From Leptospira montravelensis (GTDB lineage: Bacteria; Spirochaetota; Leptospiria; Leptospirales; Leptospiraceae), in assembly GCF_004770045.1 (NCBI RefSeq), contig NZ_RQFO01000016.1, positions 335,501 to 399,500 of the forward strand: 64,000 nucleotides of DNA, read 5' to 3'. Below, in pieces: positions 10,140-18,529 of the stretch. Under the pieces are notes generated by a model. The model saw only the letters and a list, made by a program, of their open reading frames with translations, had not been told where the DNA came from and searched no databases. The translations under genes were made by a program, and so were the position numbers. Every line of letters starts with the position of its first letter. Position 1 is the first letter of the stretch.

Positions 10140-10484
10140 TTAAACTGCGTATTTTTCTCGGTATTCGTCTTCACCAATGGTTTGGAAGTAACTAGTGAGA
10201 CCTGCCACTTTAAAAACCTTCTCAATGGCCGGTTTCATATTGGCTATCGAGAACTTTCCCTTGAGTTCCTGGACATAATTCAGCTGTTTGATAAGCATTC
10301 CAATTCCAGACGAATCAATATAATTGAGTTTCTCTAAATTGATGATGACATGAAGATTTTCTGTCGGTTGAGAGGGAACATTGGTTTCCAGGAAGTTTTT
10401 AAAATCGAGGGAAGTATAAATGTCCAAACTTCCTGAAATGCTGATCACATAGGCGTCGGCATTTTTTTTTAGATTGATTTCCAT
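10140..10484 (-). CDS. STAS-domain anti-anti-sigma factor-like protein
   Basis: This is a single-domain STAS protein of 114 residues, the usual size for SpoIIAA/RsbV-type antagonists. The signature NYIDSSGIGMLI lies at residues ~54-65. One of Ser58/Ser59 corresponds to the serine that a partner kinase phosphorylates and a PP2C phosphatase dephosphorylates in this family. In a phospho-switch of that kind, the unphosphorylated form binds an anti-sigma kinase. No kinase lies beside it. The SpoIIE-type phosphatase at 53592-55568 is a possible distant partner, which is inference only. Confidence 0.88.
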   Translation of the reverse strand: MEINLKKNADAYVISISGSLDIYTSLDFKNFLETNVPSQPTENLHVIINLEKLNYIDSSGIGMLIKQLNYVQELKGKFSIANMKPAIEKVFKVAGLTSYFQTIGEDEYREKYAV

Positions 10485-10602
10485 AGAAGACCTTCCGCTA
10501 GAGTCGTGTTTTTGCGTTTTTTATCAACCTTATTTTTAACAAATTAATGATTTCATTTCAAAAGTCGAAAATATATATAGAGTCTACTACCTGGGAGTTC
10601 GT

Positions 10603-11322
10603 ATGCGTATCTCGTTTGTCCTAATTTTATCCTTTCTACTCACCATTGGCCTTTTGGCCGCGGATGAGAAAAATGAACCTGTCAGCCAAACAGATTTACA
10701 AAAGTTAAATCCGGATGGAAGTATCGCTATCATCCAGTACAATGCGAAACAACAACAGAAGATTGAACGAATTGGTAAAGAAGTGGATGATTACCATGCA
10801 GTGATCAATGAAAAAATTAAGTTTTTAAGTTTCGAAAAGAAAATCAAAGACAGCCGTTATGGCCAAGTGACCAATGCAAGGGAAATCCACCTTCCTTTTG
10901 AACCAAGTTATGTTTTACACAGTCGTTTTGTGATGAAATTGAAAGGTGGCGGTGGTGCTGAAGGTGGTGGATTCTCGTTGGACGAAATTTCTTTCTGGTC
11001 TAGAAAATCACTGACTGAAAAAGGAAAGGATCCTATCACTACATACCGTGAATTAAAAAACAATACCAGCGGTGGTGTCAAAGGACTTACACTTTCAGTT
11101 CGTACTGTTACTAATGCTGATGACAATACATTAAGTTTTGAGTTAGAAAAAATCCAAAGCCCTTGGGAGCGATTGCGATTAGCAAAAGCCTACCGCGACC
11201 GACTCCGCGAAGTTGCGCGGACCATTGACAGATACATCCAAGCAAAAGGCAGTTTAGAAACAAGAATGGTTTCTGAATCCATTATGGAAGTTTCTGTGAG
11301 CGGGGATTTCCAAGAACCATAA
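10603..11322 (+). CDS. Secreted protein of unknown function
   Basis: This is a 239-residue protein with a signal peptide (MRISFVLILSFLLTIGLLAAD) and no cysteines in the mature part. It has a helical N-terminal portion (~40-85), a beta-rich middle with a Gly-rich turn (KGGGGAEGGGFSLDEISFW, ~110-130), and a long amphipathic helix near the C-terminus (SPWERLRLAKAYRDRLREVA, ~185-205). I do not recognise the family. Leptospira flagellar-filament sheath proteins are secreted, cysteine-poor proteins of similar size, so that is one possibility, unsupported by any motif. A GGGAG Shine-Dalgarno sequence precedes the ATG. The DnaJ-like gene follows within 17 bases. Confidence 0.62.
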   Translation: MRISFVLILSFLLTIGLLAADEKNEPVSQTDLQKLNPDGSIAIIQYNAKQQQKIERIGKEVDDYHAVINEKIKFLSFEKKIKDSRYGQVTNAREIHLPFEPSYVLHSRFVMKLKGGGGAEGGGFSLDEISFWSRKSLTEKGKDPITTYRELKNNTSGGVKGLTLSVRTVTNADDNTLSFELEKIQSPWERLRLAKAYRDRLREVARTIDRYIQAKGSLETRMVSESIMEVSVSGDFQEP

Positions 11323-11338
11323 TGATGATGAGGGTGGA

Positions 11339-12046
11339 ATGAGTTTCTCCATACCACCGAAAGTTTCCAACTTATACGAAGTCCTAGAGATTCCCTTTGG
11401 AGCCACGACGGAAGAGGTTAAATCCTCTTTCCGTCATTTGGTAAAAAAATTCCATCCAGACAATCCTATCACTGGATCCTATTCTAAATTCCAAGAATTA
11501 TACTTTGCCTACCAAACTTTATCGGGAGAGGGAAGAAAAACTTACGATGAAGAGTTTAAAAAAAACTATGCTCGTGAATTTTTAAAACGCAAATTAGAAG
11601 AACACCCAGTGGTTCTTCCTGTCTCTCGAGTTCGATTCACAACGGGGATTTTAGAGCTCGCCAAACGTGGATTAATGAGAAAGGGCTTCCGTAACAAAGA
11701 TAGGCGTAAAGTTACTGGAATTGATTATGATCTAATTATCGATTTAAAAGAATCGGAGATTTTTCGACCTGTGATTGCAGTCATTCCGCTTACAGTGAGA
11801 ATTGTTTGCCGTGATTGTATGGGAAGTGACCCACATTGTCCCGCTTGCAACGGACGAGGCAGTTATAAGGGTTACAAAAACCTAAAGGTAGAATTTCCAA
11901 AATCTGCCCTTGTTCATGGAAAGGTTTTTGAATTTGATCTTTCCAAATTCCGACCGGATTCCTTCACCCATTTTAAGAAAAAATTCCTACGTGTGAAACT
12001 CTTAGTCCATAAAAATATCCCTTTACGAGTAAAGAGTGCTGTCTAA
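11339..12046 (+). CDS. DnaJ-like co-chaperone with half zinc finger
   Basis: The N-terminal J domain (residues ~10-75) carries the HPD motif (H39-P-D41) that stimulates DnaK ATPase. Canonical DnaJ has four CxxCxGxG repeats binding two zinc ions. Here only two CxxC pairs remain (C157/C160 and C167/C170, the second followed by NGRG), enough for one zinc site. The region after it (~178-235) is basic and short, and the usual two beta-barrel C-terminal domains are reduced. At 235 residues it is therefore a compact, specialised J-protein rather than the housekeeping DnaJ. Its client is unknown. manA follows 12 bases later. Confidence 0.85.
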   Translation: MSFSIPPKVSNLYEVLEIPFGATTEEVKSSFRHLVKKFHPDNPITGSYSKFQELYFAYQTLSGEGRKTYDEEFKKNYAREFLKRKLEEHPVVLPVSRVRFTTGILELAKRGLMRKGFRNKDRRKVTGIDYDLIIDLKESEIFRPVIAVIPLTVRIVCRDCMGSDPHCPACNGRGSYKGYKNLKVEFPKSALVHGKVFEFDLSKFRPDSFTHFKKKFLRVKLLVHKNIPLRVKSAV

Positions 12047-12057
12047 AAAGGAATTCG

Positions 12058-13086
12058 ATGGAGAAGATTCCCAAAGTTTTATTCTTATCCCCTCTTTATA
12101 GGGAAAAAATTTGGGGTGGTCGAAAGTTCGAAACAAAACTTGGTCGAAAAATTCCAGAAGGGCCAATTGGAGAATCCTGGGAAGTTTCTGTTTACGGAGA
12201 CGATATATCCCCGATTCAAAATCCGGAGTATCAGAATCTACCACTAACAGAACTTATACGAAAATCTCCACAAGCAGTTATTGGTAAACCTTTTGAAAAA
12301 TCAGGATTACCTTTACTTGTGAAAGTGATCGATGCAAAAGAAAAACTTTCTGTCCAAGTCCATCCAGACGACGAATATGCACTCAAATACGATCCGAAAG
12401 CCAATGGAAAAAAGGAATGTTGGTACGTTTTAAGCGCTGAACCTGGTGCGGAACTTGTTGTTGGTTTTGATACCCAAACTACCAGAGAAGAATACGAAAC
12501 ACTAGTAAAACAAAATTTAGGAGAAACTGTTCTACGCAAATGGAAAGTAAAACCAGGTGATGTTTTTCTCTTAAACCCAGGGACAATACATGCCATTGGT
12601 GGAGGGGTTCTACTTTTAGAAGTGCAACAATCATCAGATTCCACGTACAGAGTGTACGATTATGGAAGATTGGGTGATGATGGAAATCCAAGAGAACTTC
12701 ATTTGGAAAAAGCACTCGCTGTCCTCAACTTTCAAAAATCGGATGGTTCCGAAAAACAATCAAAACAACTCATCACATACCATCCTTTTCCAAGATATCT
12801 CTTTACTTCTAATGACAAATTTCGATTGGAATCTTGGGAGTTTAACCAAGCACAAAATTTCACATTCTCACCGTTATGCGACCCAGTAACTTTCGGAATA
12901 TTTTATACTGTTTCCGGTTCTATTTACTTTCCTGAATTTCAAAAATTAGTAGGACCTAACGAAACATTTATGGTAACCGCATCTGGATTTTTGGAAACCA
13001 TATCTGCCTATGCGGAAACCGGTACTAAATTAGCTTTTATGTCTTCTGGTTCCGATACCGTAAAATATCAATCACTGCCCTATTGA
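12058..13086 (+). CDS. manA: Mannose-6-phosphate isomerase, class I type
   Basis: The enzyme interconverts fructose-6-P and mannose-6-P, feeding mannose into glycoconjugates such as LPS. At 342 residues it is the short form of the type I cupin family. Visible motifs are KIWGGRKFE (N-terminus), KLSVQVHPDD (~100-110; Gln and His are zinc ligands), KKECWYVL (Glu zinc ligand), and PGTIHAIGGG (~178-187; His zinc ligand), followed by the QQSSDSTYRVYDYGR block typical of the short bacterial isomerases. It probably shares a transcript with the DnaJ-like gene just upstream. Confidence 0.93.
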   Translation: MEKIPKVLFLSPLYREKIWGGRKFETKLGRKIPEGPIGESWEVSVYGDDISPIQNPEYQNLPLTELIRKSPQAVIGKPFEKSGLPLLVKVIDAKEKLSVQVHPDDEYALKYDPKANGKKECWYVLSAEPGAELVVGFDTQTTREEYETLVKQNLGETVLRKWKVKPGDVFLLNPGTIHAIGGGVLLLEVQQSSDSTYRVYDYGRLGDDGNPRELHLEKALAVLNFQKSDGSEKQSKQLITYHPFPRYLFTSNDKFRLESWEFNQAQNFTFSPLCDPVTFGIFYTVSGSIYFPEFQKLVGPNETFMVTASGFLETISAYAETGTKLAFMSSGSDTVKYQSLPY

Positions 13087-13109
13087 CTTTCTAATAGAAT
13101 CGCTATAAT
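13083..13109 (+). promoter_or_regulatory. Candidate sigma-70 promoter for the small secreted protein gene
   Basis: A TTGACT hexamer (13083-13088) overlaps the manA stop codon. A perfect TATAAT lies at 13104-13109, with a 15-base spacer, somewhat short. An AGAGAGG Shine-Dalgarno sequence follows before the ATG at 13128. The perfect -10 makes a promoter here likely; the -35 assignment is less certain. Confidence 0.5.
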
Positions 13110-13127
13110 AGTCAAAAGAGAGGTTCT

Positions 13128-13430
13128 ATGAAAAAAATAATTTCCCTATTACTTGTGTTAGCATCTACATCTGTATTTGCTTTATCTGACTTGGAAAACT
13201 TGATGATTAAAGAGGCAAATTCTCCAGAAAGTAAACAAGCTGCACGTTCTTATCTCAATGCGATGGCAAAAGAGAAGGAAGTAAGTGCGAAAAGACATGA
13301 AAAAATGGCGGGAAACAAAGGTGGAAAAGCAATAAGCGAAGCAAAGTTTAAAGAACATTGCCTAACTCTTGCAAAAGAATTTCGTGCAGAAGCGGAAGAA
13401 TACAAAAAAGCTGCCGACGAAATCAAATAA
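13128..13430 (+). CDS. Small secreted helical protein of unknown function
   Basis: This is a 100-residue protein with a standard signal peptide (MKKIISLLLVLASTSVFA). The mature ~80 residues are highly charged, Lys/Glu/Ala-rich and predicted helical, with one cysteine (EHCLTLAKEF). The pattern KEHC...AKEFRAEAEEYKKAA resembles small periplasmic helical proteins seen widely in Gram-negatives, but no function can be given. It has its own likely promoter and SD sequence. It faces the pirin gene, 17 bases away. Confidence 0.68.
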   Translation: MKKIISLLLVLASTSVFALSDLENLMIKEANSPESKQAARSYLNAMAKEKEVSAKRHEKMAGNKGGKAISEAKFKEHCLTLAKEFRAEAEEYKKAADEIK

Positions 13431-13447
13431 TACCTAAACTTTAATTG

Positions 13448-14308
13448 TTAAGTGGGTAAAGGAATTCGGTCTGTTTCTTTAGGAACTTTCGGAAATTCAT
13501 CTTTTGCCCATCTTTCCTTTGCTCTTTCGATAGTTTCTTGGCTTGTGGAAACAAAGTTCCAAAATATATGTCTTTTCTCTGTAAGGGGTTCTCCTCCCAG
13601 CAAAATCAATCGACTATTTTGTTTTGCCTTAAAGGAAACAGAAGTCCCCTTTTCAAATAGAACCATTGATCCGACCGTATATGACTCGCCGTTGGATTCA
13701 ATTGCACCACGAGACACATAAAGTCCCGCTTCTTCTTTATCAGAAAGGACCCAATCGACAACATCCGAACCTTGTTTAATTTCTATGTCTGCATAAAATA
13801 AAGGTGAATGCACGGTGGCAGGAGACTTTAAACCTAATAAACTACCACCTAACAAACGAAAAACCAAACCTTCTTTTGTTAAAACGGGAATTTCTTGTTC
13901 CGAGAAATGTTCAAAACTTGGTTCGATTTCTTCTTTATCTTTAGGCAAAGCGATCCATGTTTGTATGCCTTCTAATATCTCATATTTTGGATCAAATTTT
14001 GAGCGTTCACTGTGTACGATTCCAGATCCTGCTACCATCCAATTGGTTTCATGTGGGCGAATGTCCATTTCCACTTTTAAACTATCTCGATGAGTGATGA
14101 CTCCATCGTATAAAAAAGTAATGGTAGCAAGACCTATGTGTGGATGCGCACGAACCACAAGTTCTTCACCAGTCACTACAGGTACAGGACCAAAGTGGTC
14201 AAAAAAAACAAAAGGGCCTACCGAACGTTTCTCCATTGCGGGCAGAACACGGCGGATGATAAAATTGTCCCCTAAATTTTTAGAATGACCTATAAGAGAA
14301 TTTGCCAT
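13448..14308 (-). CDS. Pirin family cupin protein
   Basis: Pirins are bicupin metalloproteins, and some act as quercetin 2,3-dioxygenases. This 286-residue copy has the four N-terminal metal ligands at expected places: H55 and H57 (RAHPHIGLATI), H99 and E101 (GSGIVHSERS), plus the HRDS turn at ~73-76. The second cupin domain spans ~165-250. The substrate cannot be told from sequence. The start overlaps the stop of the glycosidase-like gene (TAATG at 14306-14310), so the two are translationally coupled and may form an operon with the SRPBCC gene upstream. Confidence 0.9.
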   Translation of the reverse strand: MANSLIGHSKNLGDNFIIRRVLPAMEKRSVGPFVFFDHFGPVPVVTGEELVVRAHPHIGLATITFLYDGVITHRDSLKVEMDIRPHETNWMVAGSGIVHSERSKFDPKYEILEGIQTWIALPKDKEEIEPSFEHFSEQEIPVLTKEGLVFRLLGGSLLGLKSPATVHSPLFYADIEIKQGSDVVDWVLSDKEEAGLYVSRGAIESNGESYTVGSMVLFEKGTSVSFKAKQNSRLILLGGEPLTEKRHIFWNFVSTSQETIERAKERWAKDEFPKVPKETDRIPLPT

Positions 14309-15369
14309 TAGCGTTTAGACTTCTTAACCTTTGCTTTTGGTTTGGATATTTTCTTTTTGGGCATTGTTTTTTGTTTGGTGACTCGTTTGGTAGGTTTAGT
14401 TCCAGAAGTTTTCGATTCTTCTACTTTGCCTACAAAAAGACCAATGGCTTCTTTACCTTGGGTCCAATGCGCTTTGTTTCGTGCATTAAAATAAAGGATA
14501 AAGATTTTTTCAGTTTCCGAATACTTCACATCACAAGCATATACATGACTTGCTTTCCAACCTCTGCCTGTTGGACCAAGGATGGGAGTTTGGTTGATGC
14601 GATCAAAATTGATCCCATCTTCACTTTGTAAAAAGAGAATGGCCGAACAAGATTCTTTCCTGACAGGATTCCAAAAGATTCCATTTTGAAATCCCAAGTA
14701 TCTACCTTTCCATTCAATGACTTTGATGGAACCGGCCCCCAAATTACAAAATGGATCCATTTCATTTGGTGAAATAATAGGATCAGAAAAATAGGAAAAC
14801 GGTCCCAATGGAGATTCTGCTTCCGCCACTGTGATATGTTTTGGTTCACAAAACCCACAATCAGGGATAAAAACGAGAGACGAAGAAAAGTACATTCTGT
14901 ACTTTTTTCCAAATTTTAACAAACAAGGGTTACTAACAGACTCTCCATATTTCGAATCTTTATGGAATGGAAATTTAGGTGTAATGACTTTTTTGGGTGA
15001 AGACCAAGACTTTAAATCTTTACTGGTTCGCACTTCAATATGAGACTTCCATTTCCGAAACGGAAACCAAGACATAAGGACATGTAAGAATTTGTATTTT
15101 TCGTAGTATAAATAATAAGTCCCATCTTCAAAAAAGATAAAAGGACGCATGGCATTCCAAATTACAGTTGTTCTTTTGTTCCAGTGGATTCCGTCTTCCG
15201 AAAGAAATTCTTGTACACCAAAGATACTGTGAGCAAAGAGATGCCAAAGGCCATCTGGACAATTTTCAGGAAATAAAAAACTCGGATCCGCCAATATGGG
15301 AGATGGGAATCCGGGTTTTAGAATGGGATCATCTTGGTATAGTTGCCAATAGATATTTTGTTTGTTCAA
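14308..15369 (-). CDS. Glycosidase-like beta-propeller protein with basic tail
   Basis: This is a 353-residue protein. Residues ~10-320 show the recurring blade pattern of five-bladed propeller glycosidases (GH32/43/68/130-like): ADPSFLF near the N-terminus, SEDGIHW, FEDGTYYLYYEKY, SNPCLLKFGKKYRMYFSSS, and SEDGINFDRI. The catalytic acids cannot be assigned with certainty. There is no signal peptide, so the substrate may be a cytosolic or envelope-precursor sugar. The last ~30 residues are almost all Lys/Thr/Pro (TKRVTKQK, KKKISKPKAK), an added basic tail. The start is a TTG at 15369 with AAGGAA upstream. It overlaps pirin by TAATG. Confidence 0.75.
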   Translation of the reverse strand: MNKQNIYWQLYQDDPILKPGFPSPILADPSFLFPENCPDGLWHLFAHSIFGVQEFLSEDGIHWNKRTTVIWNAMRPFIFFEDGTYYLYYEKYKFLHVLMSWFPFRKWKSHIEVRTSKDLKSWSSPKKVITPKFPFHKDSKYGESVSNPCLLKFGKKYRMYFSSSLVFIPDCGFCEPKHITVAEAESPLGPFSYFSDPIISPNEMDPFCNLGAGSIKVIEWKGRYLGFQNGIFWNPVRKESCSAILFLQSEDGINFDRINQTPILGPTGRGWKASHVYACDVKYSETEKIFILYFNARNKAHWTQGKEAIGLFVGKVEESKTSGTKPTKRVTKQKTMPKKKISKPKAKVKKSKR

Positions 15370-15384
15370 TCGAAATGAATTTCC

Positions 15385-15927
15385 TTATTTTTCTAAAACA
15401 ACTTTAAGGTTGGATAGTCCTTCTTCAAAGTCTTTTCCTATCATTTCTTCAAAATTCATAAAAAGTAACATCAAATTAGAAGGATAAGGCATCGAACCAT
15501 CAAATCCCCAAATGATTTTGGATTTTTTTTGGTCCAAAGAAGAAACTTTCATATAACTGCGTTCGGTTCCTTCAAAAGGTTCAAAGAATCGAAGTTCAGT
15601 TTGCATCTCCAATGCATCCGCATTAATCATTTTAATTTCTTGTTCGCCAGTTCCCACTTCATTGTCTAAACTTTCCCAACGAGAAATAAAACCAACCGTG
15701 CCATCTAATCCTGTATATATTTTTTTCATACTTGGATCTTTTTTAGCCCAAACACTATACTGGTCTTGGTTCTTCAACATTCGAATGTACTCAAATACTT
15801 CTGATGCTGGTTTACTTATGTCAATGGAACGCTCTACCTGATATCCTGTAGGTAGAAAGAGGGCCACAACTAAGGGAATGGCGATTATGCCAATGATTCC
15901 TATGGAAATTTTTCTGCCGAGTGTCAT
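15385..15927 (-). CDS. SRPBCC-family lipid/ligand-binding protein
   Basis: This is a 180-residue protein. An N-terminal membrane anchor (~8-25, ISIGIIGIIAIPLVVALFL) is followed by a START/SRPBCC helix-grip domain (~30-178), recognisable by VERSIDISKPASEVFEYI, DGTVGFISRWE, and the C-terminal helix FEEGLSNLKVVLE. This family binds hydrophobic ligands or acts as polyketide cyclase-like enzymes; the ligand is unknown. Its stop lies 15 bases before the glycosidase-like gene, so the three leftward genes 15927-13448 probably share a transcript. Confidence 0.83.
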   Translation of the reverse strand: MTLGRKISIGIIGIIAIPLVVALFLPTGYQVERSIDISKPASEVFEYIRMLKNQDQYSVWAKKDPSMKKIYTGLDGTVGFISRWESLDNEVGTGEQEIKMINADALEMQTELRFFEPFEGTERSYMKVSSLDQKKSKIIWGFDGSMPYPSNLMLLFMNFEEMIGKDFEEGLSNLKVVLEK

Positions 15928-15970
15928 AAGTTAATGATTGTATAGTTCTATTTTCATTTAGTCAATTTAT

Positions 15971-17290
15971 TTACCCACGTGGCCGTAAATTCCAACTGAA
16001 AACGAGCAGGACGATGGCGATCAAGGTGGAAACTAGAATCGCATAAAAGGCTACATCCCAAGAGTAGTTTGTGGCAAGGATCGCAAGGCCTTTGCCTTGT
16101 GCTGTTCTTCCCAAAGATCCAAATAACCCAATAAAACCTGCGGCCGTTCCCACTGCTTTTTTAGATGTAAAATCCATACCTGCCACACCTAACAACATTA
16201 CAGGTGGATAGATAAAAAGTCCGATGAGTCCAAATAAAATATAGTCGATAATAATATTACCAGGGGGATTCCATAAAATTCCGAGAAAGGCAAAAAAAAT
16301 CGGGATAATACAAAGTAAACTAACCATCCCCCTTCTTCCGTCAAATTTATCAGAAACCCATCCCATAAGGATTGTGGAACCAATTCCTCCAAACTCTAAT
16401 ATGAGTGTAGAATATCCACCGCCCAAAAGATCGGCCCCTTTTGTTTCTTTTAAGTAAGTTGGACCCCAATCAATCAAACTATAACGAATGATATAAACAA
16501 AAAAATTAATCACCGCAAATAACCAGATGTATTTGTTCATTAGGACTTGCTCAATAATTAATTGTTTGGTGGTGAGTTCTGCCTCGTGGTCTTCCTTTTC
16601 TTCCGGTGGATAATCATTTTTATAAACTTCAATGGGAGGAAGACCCTCGGATTGAGGAGTGTCTACGAGTCGAATGTATAAATATGCTGAGCCAAAAAGG
16701 GCAATGATTCCTGGAACAAAAAAAGCATATTGCCATCCAAATTGCGCTGCGGAATGAGAAGCCACTACTCCAACGATTCCTCCTCCAATATTATGTGCAA
16801 TATTCCAAAATGCAAACGTAGTACCGCGTTCTCTCACTGAATACCAATGTCCAAGCGAACGCCCGCAGGGTGGCCAACCCATTCCTTGTACGAGTCCATT
16901 AGCACCCCATAAAAATAGGTGAATCCAATAATGATTCGCAAATCCAAATGAAAAATTCAAAATGGCAGTAAGAAACAAACCAACCGCCATAAACTTTCTT
17001 GGATTGGAACGATCGGAGAGTGATCCCATTAAAAATTTTCCAATCCCATAAGTGATGGCAGTAACTGCGAGGATGTCACCTATATCTGTTTTCGAATATG
17101 ATAAAGCTTCTCCTATTTCTTTAGAAACAGGTGAGAAGTTATTTCGAGTTAAATAGTAGGTCGTATAACCAAGAAAAGTCGATTCCAAAACTCGGAACCG
17201 AAATTTAGGATAAAGAGATTGAATTTCTTTTTCTGATTTTTGGGGTATGGACGGAGCAGGAGCGAACCATAGGCGAATGGTTTGTAACAT
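15971..17290 (-). CDS. Organophosphate:phosphate antiporter, GlpT-like (MFS)
   Basis: This is a 439-residue, 12-helix major facilitator of the OPA family, which exchanges glycerol-3-phosphate or hexose phosphates for inorganic phosphate. The first helix carries FLGYTTYYLTRNNFSP (~37-52), matching the GlpT FLGYAAYYLVRKNF region with its substrate-binding Arg. The second half carries IRYSLIDWGPTYLKE (~268-282), matching the other Arg-bearing helix of GlpT. The G.W.PCGRSLGHWYS block also fits. Glycerol-3-P is the most likely substrate, by analogy. It is divergent from cysteine synthase with only 46 bases between the starts. Confidence 0.88.
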   Translation of the reverse strand: MLQTIRLWFAPAPSIPQKSEKEIQSLYPKFRFRVLESTFLGYTTYYLTRNNFSPVSKEIGEALSYSKTDIGDILAVTAITYGIGKFLMGSLSDRSNPRKFMAVGLFLTAILNFSFGFANHYWIHLFLWGANGLVQGMGWPPCGRSLGHWYSVRERGTTFAFWNIAHNIGGGIVGVVASHSAAQFGWQYAFFVPGIIALFGSAYLYIRLVDTPQSEGLPPIEVYKNDYPPEEKEDHEAELTTKQLIIEQVLMNKYIWLFAVINFFVYIIRYSLIDWGPTYLKETKGADLLGGGYSTLILEFGGIGSTILMGWVSDKFDGRRGMVSLLCIIPIFFAFLGILWNPPGNIIIDYILFGLIGLFIYPPVMLLGVAGMDFTSKKAVGTAAGFIGLFGSLGRTAQGKGLAILATNYSWDVAFYAILVSTLIAIVLLVFSWNLRPRG

Positions 17291-17336
17291 AGACTAGGAA
17301 GATGATGTTTAGAGAGAAGGAGTCAAGTCGATTCTC

Positions 17337-18311
17337 ATGAAAACAAATATACGAAACGGTTTTATTGAAACAGTGGGAAACACCCCACTCATCCGCATCC
17401 ACTCCCTAAGTGAAGAAACTGGATGCGAAATTTTAGGCAAAGCAGAGTTTTTAAATCCAGGTGGTTCTGTCAAAGATCGAGCCGCCCTATATATGATCGA
17501 AGACGCAGAAAGGAAGGGACTCCTAAAGACAGGTGGCACCGTTGTGGAAGGAACAGCCGGTAATACCGGAATTGGCCTAACACATATTTGTAATGCAAAA
17601 GGTTACAAATCTGTCATCGTGATTCCAGAAACTCAATCTAAAGAAAAAATCGAAATGCTACGAACGTTAGGTGCTGAGGTGACACTTGTTCCTGCTGTTC
17701 CCTATTCCGATCCAGGAAATTATGTCCGAGTTTCTGAAAAAATCGCAAAGGAAACTGCTAACTCCGTTTGGGCCAACCAATTTGATAACTTAGCCAATCG
17801 AAATGCGCATTTCGAAACCACTGGTCCCGAAATTTGGAATCAAACCCAAGGTAAAATCGATGTATGGACTACTTCTCTAGGAACCGGAGGAACCTATGCG
17901 GGAACAGGACTTTTTTTCAAATCCAAAAATCCCAAGATCAAATGCATTGTAGCTGACCCTTATGGTTCAGGAATTTATTCTTTTGTGAAAACAGGAAACA
18001 TTACCATCGAAGGATCTTCCATCACAGAAGGAATTGGGCAAGGTCGAATTACCAAAAATATGGAAGGAATGCCTGCCGATGATGCAGTTCGTATCCATGA
18101 CAAAGAAGCACTTCGCATATTGAATTTAGTTTTAAAAAAGGATGGTTTGTTTATGGGAGGAAGTGTGGGGATCAATTTGGCAGCAGCTTATCAAATTGCC
18201 AAGGACCTTGGTCCAGGCCACACCATAGTCACCGTGTTATGTGACAGTGGAGCAAAATACCAATCTAAAATTTACAATCAAGAGTTTTTGGCTTCGAAAG
18301 GCCTCACTTAA
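17337..18311 (+). CDS. cysK: Cysteine synthase (O-acetylserine sulfhydrylase type)
   Basis: This is a PLP enzyme joining sulfide with O-acetylserine to form cysteine. At 324 residues it has the full fold. GNTPLIRI (~14-21) leads to NPGGSVKDRAA (~40-50) with the PLP lysine K46. The EGTAGNTGIGL motif (~80-90) is the asparagine loop. TSLGTGGTYAGTG (~180-192) binds the cofactor phosphate. The C-terminus (LCDSGAKYQSKIYN) is similar to CysK/CysM family ends. Substrate preference (O-acetylserine or O-phosphoserine) cannot be decided from sequence. A palindromic terminator candidate follows. Confidence 0.92.
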   Translation: MKTNIRNGFIETVGNTPLIRIHSLSEETGCEILGKAEFLNPGGSVKDRAALYMIEDAERKGLLKTGGTVVEGTAGNTGIGLTHICNAKGYKSVIVIPETQSKEKIEMLRTLGAEVTLVPAVPYSDPGNYVRVSEKIAKETANSVWANQFDNLANRNAHFETTGPEIWNQTQGKIDVWTTSLGTGGTYAGTGLFFKSKNPKIKCIVADPYGSGIYSFVKTGNITIEGSSITEGIGQGRITKNMEGMPADDAVRIHDKEALRILNLVLKKDGLFMGGSVGINLAAAYQIAKDLGPGHTIVTVLCDSGAKYQSKIYNQEFLASKGLT

Positions 18312-18336
18312 ACCAAACAAAAGTTTGTTATTAGAA

Positions 18337-18354
18337 GAGTTTCAATTGAAACTC
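18337..18354. terminator. Perfect 18-base palindrome after cysteine synthase
   Basis: GAGTTTCAATTGAAACTC is a perfect inverted repeat 26 bases past the cysK stop, with flanking AGAAG/CTTCT adding imperfect pairing. There is no clear T-run on the plus strand, so termination is only possible; it could also be a protein-binding site. The rest of the 218-base gap before 18530 is AT-rich and contains nothing else I can name. Confidence 0.4.
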
Positions 18355-18529
18355 CTTCTCAATGGTTCACTTTATAGTTCGGAATGTACTAGTTTGAGAA
18401 ATTTTTAACCTAATAATAGAAACATTAGGAAAGAAATAATCTGGACTTTATGGATTGTTGCATTTTACTTTTCGATAATGAAAAGAGTTAAGGACATTCG
18501 AAAATTCTTATTCTGATCAGCGTTATCTT

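Noticed and set aside
12231..12644. 137-codon minus-strand frame inside manA
   Set aside because: Shadow of manA, which has all its zinc motifs; rich in Ser/Thr/Pro and no SD.
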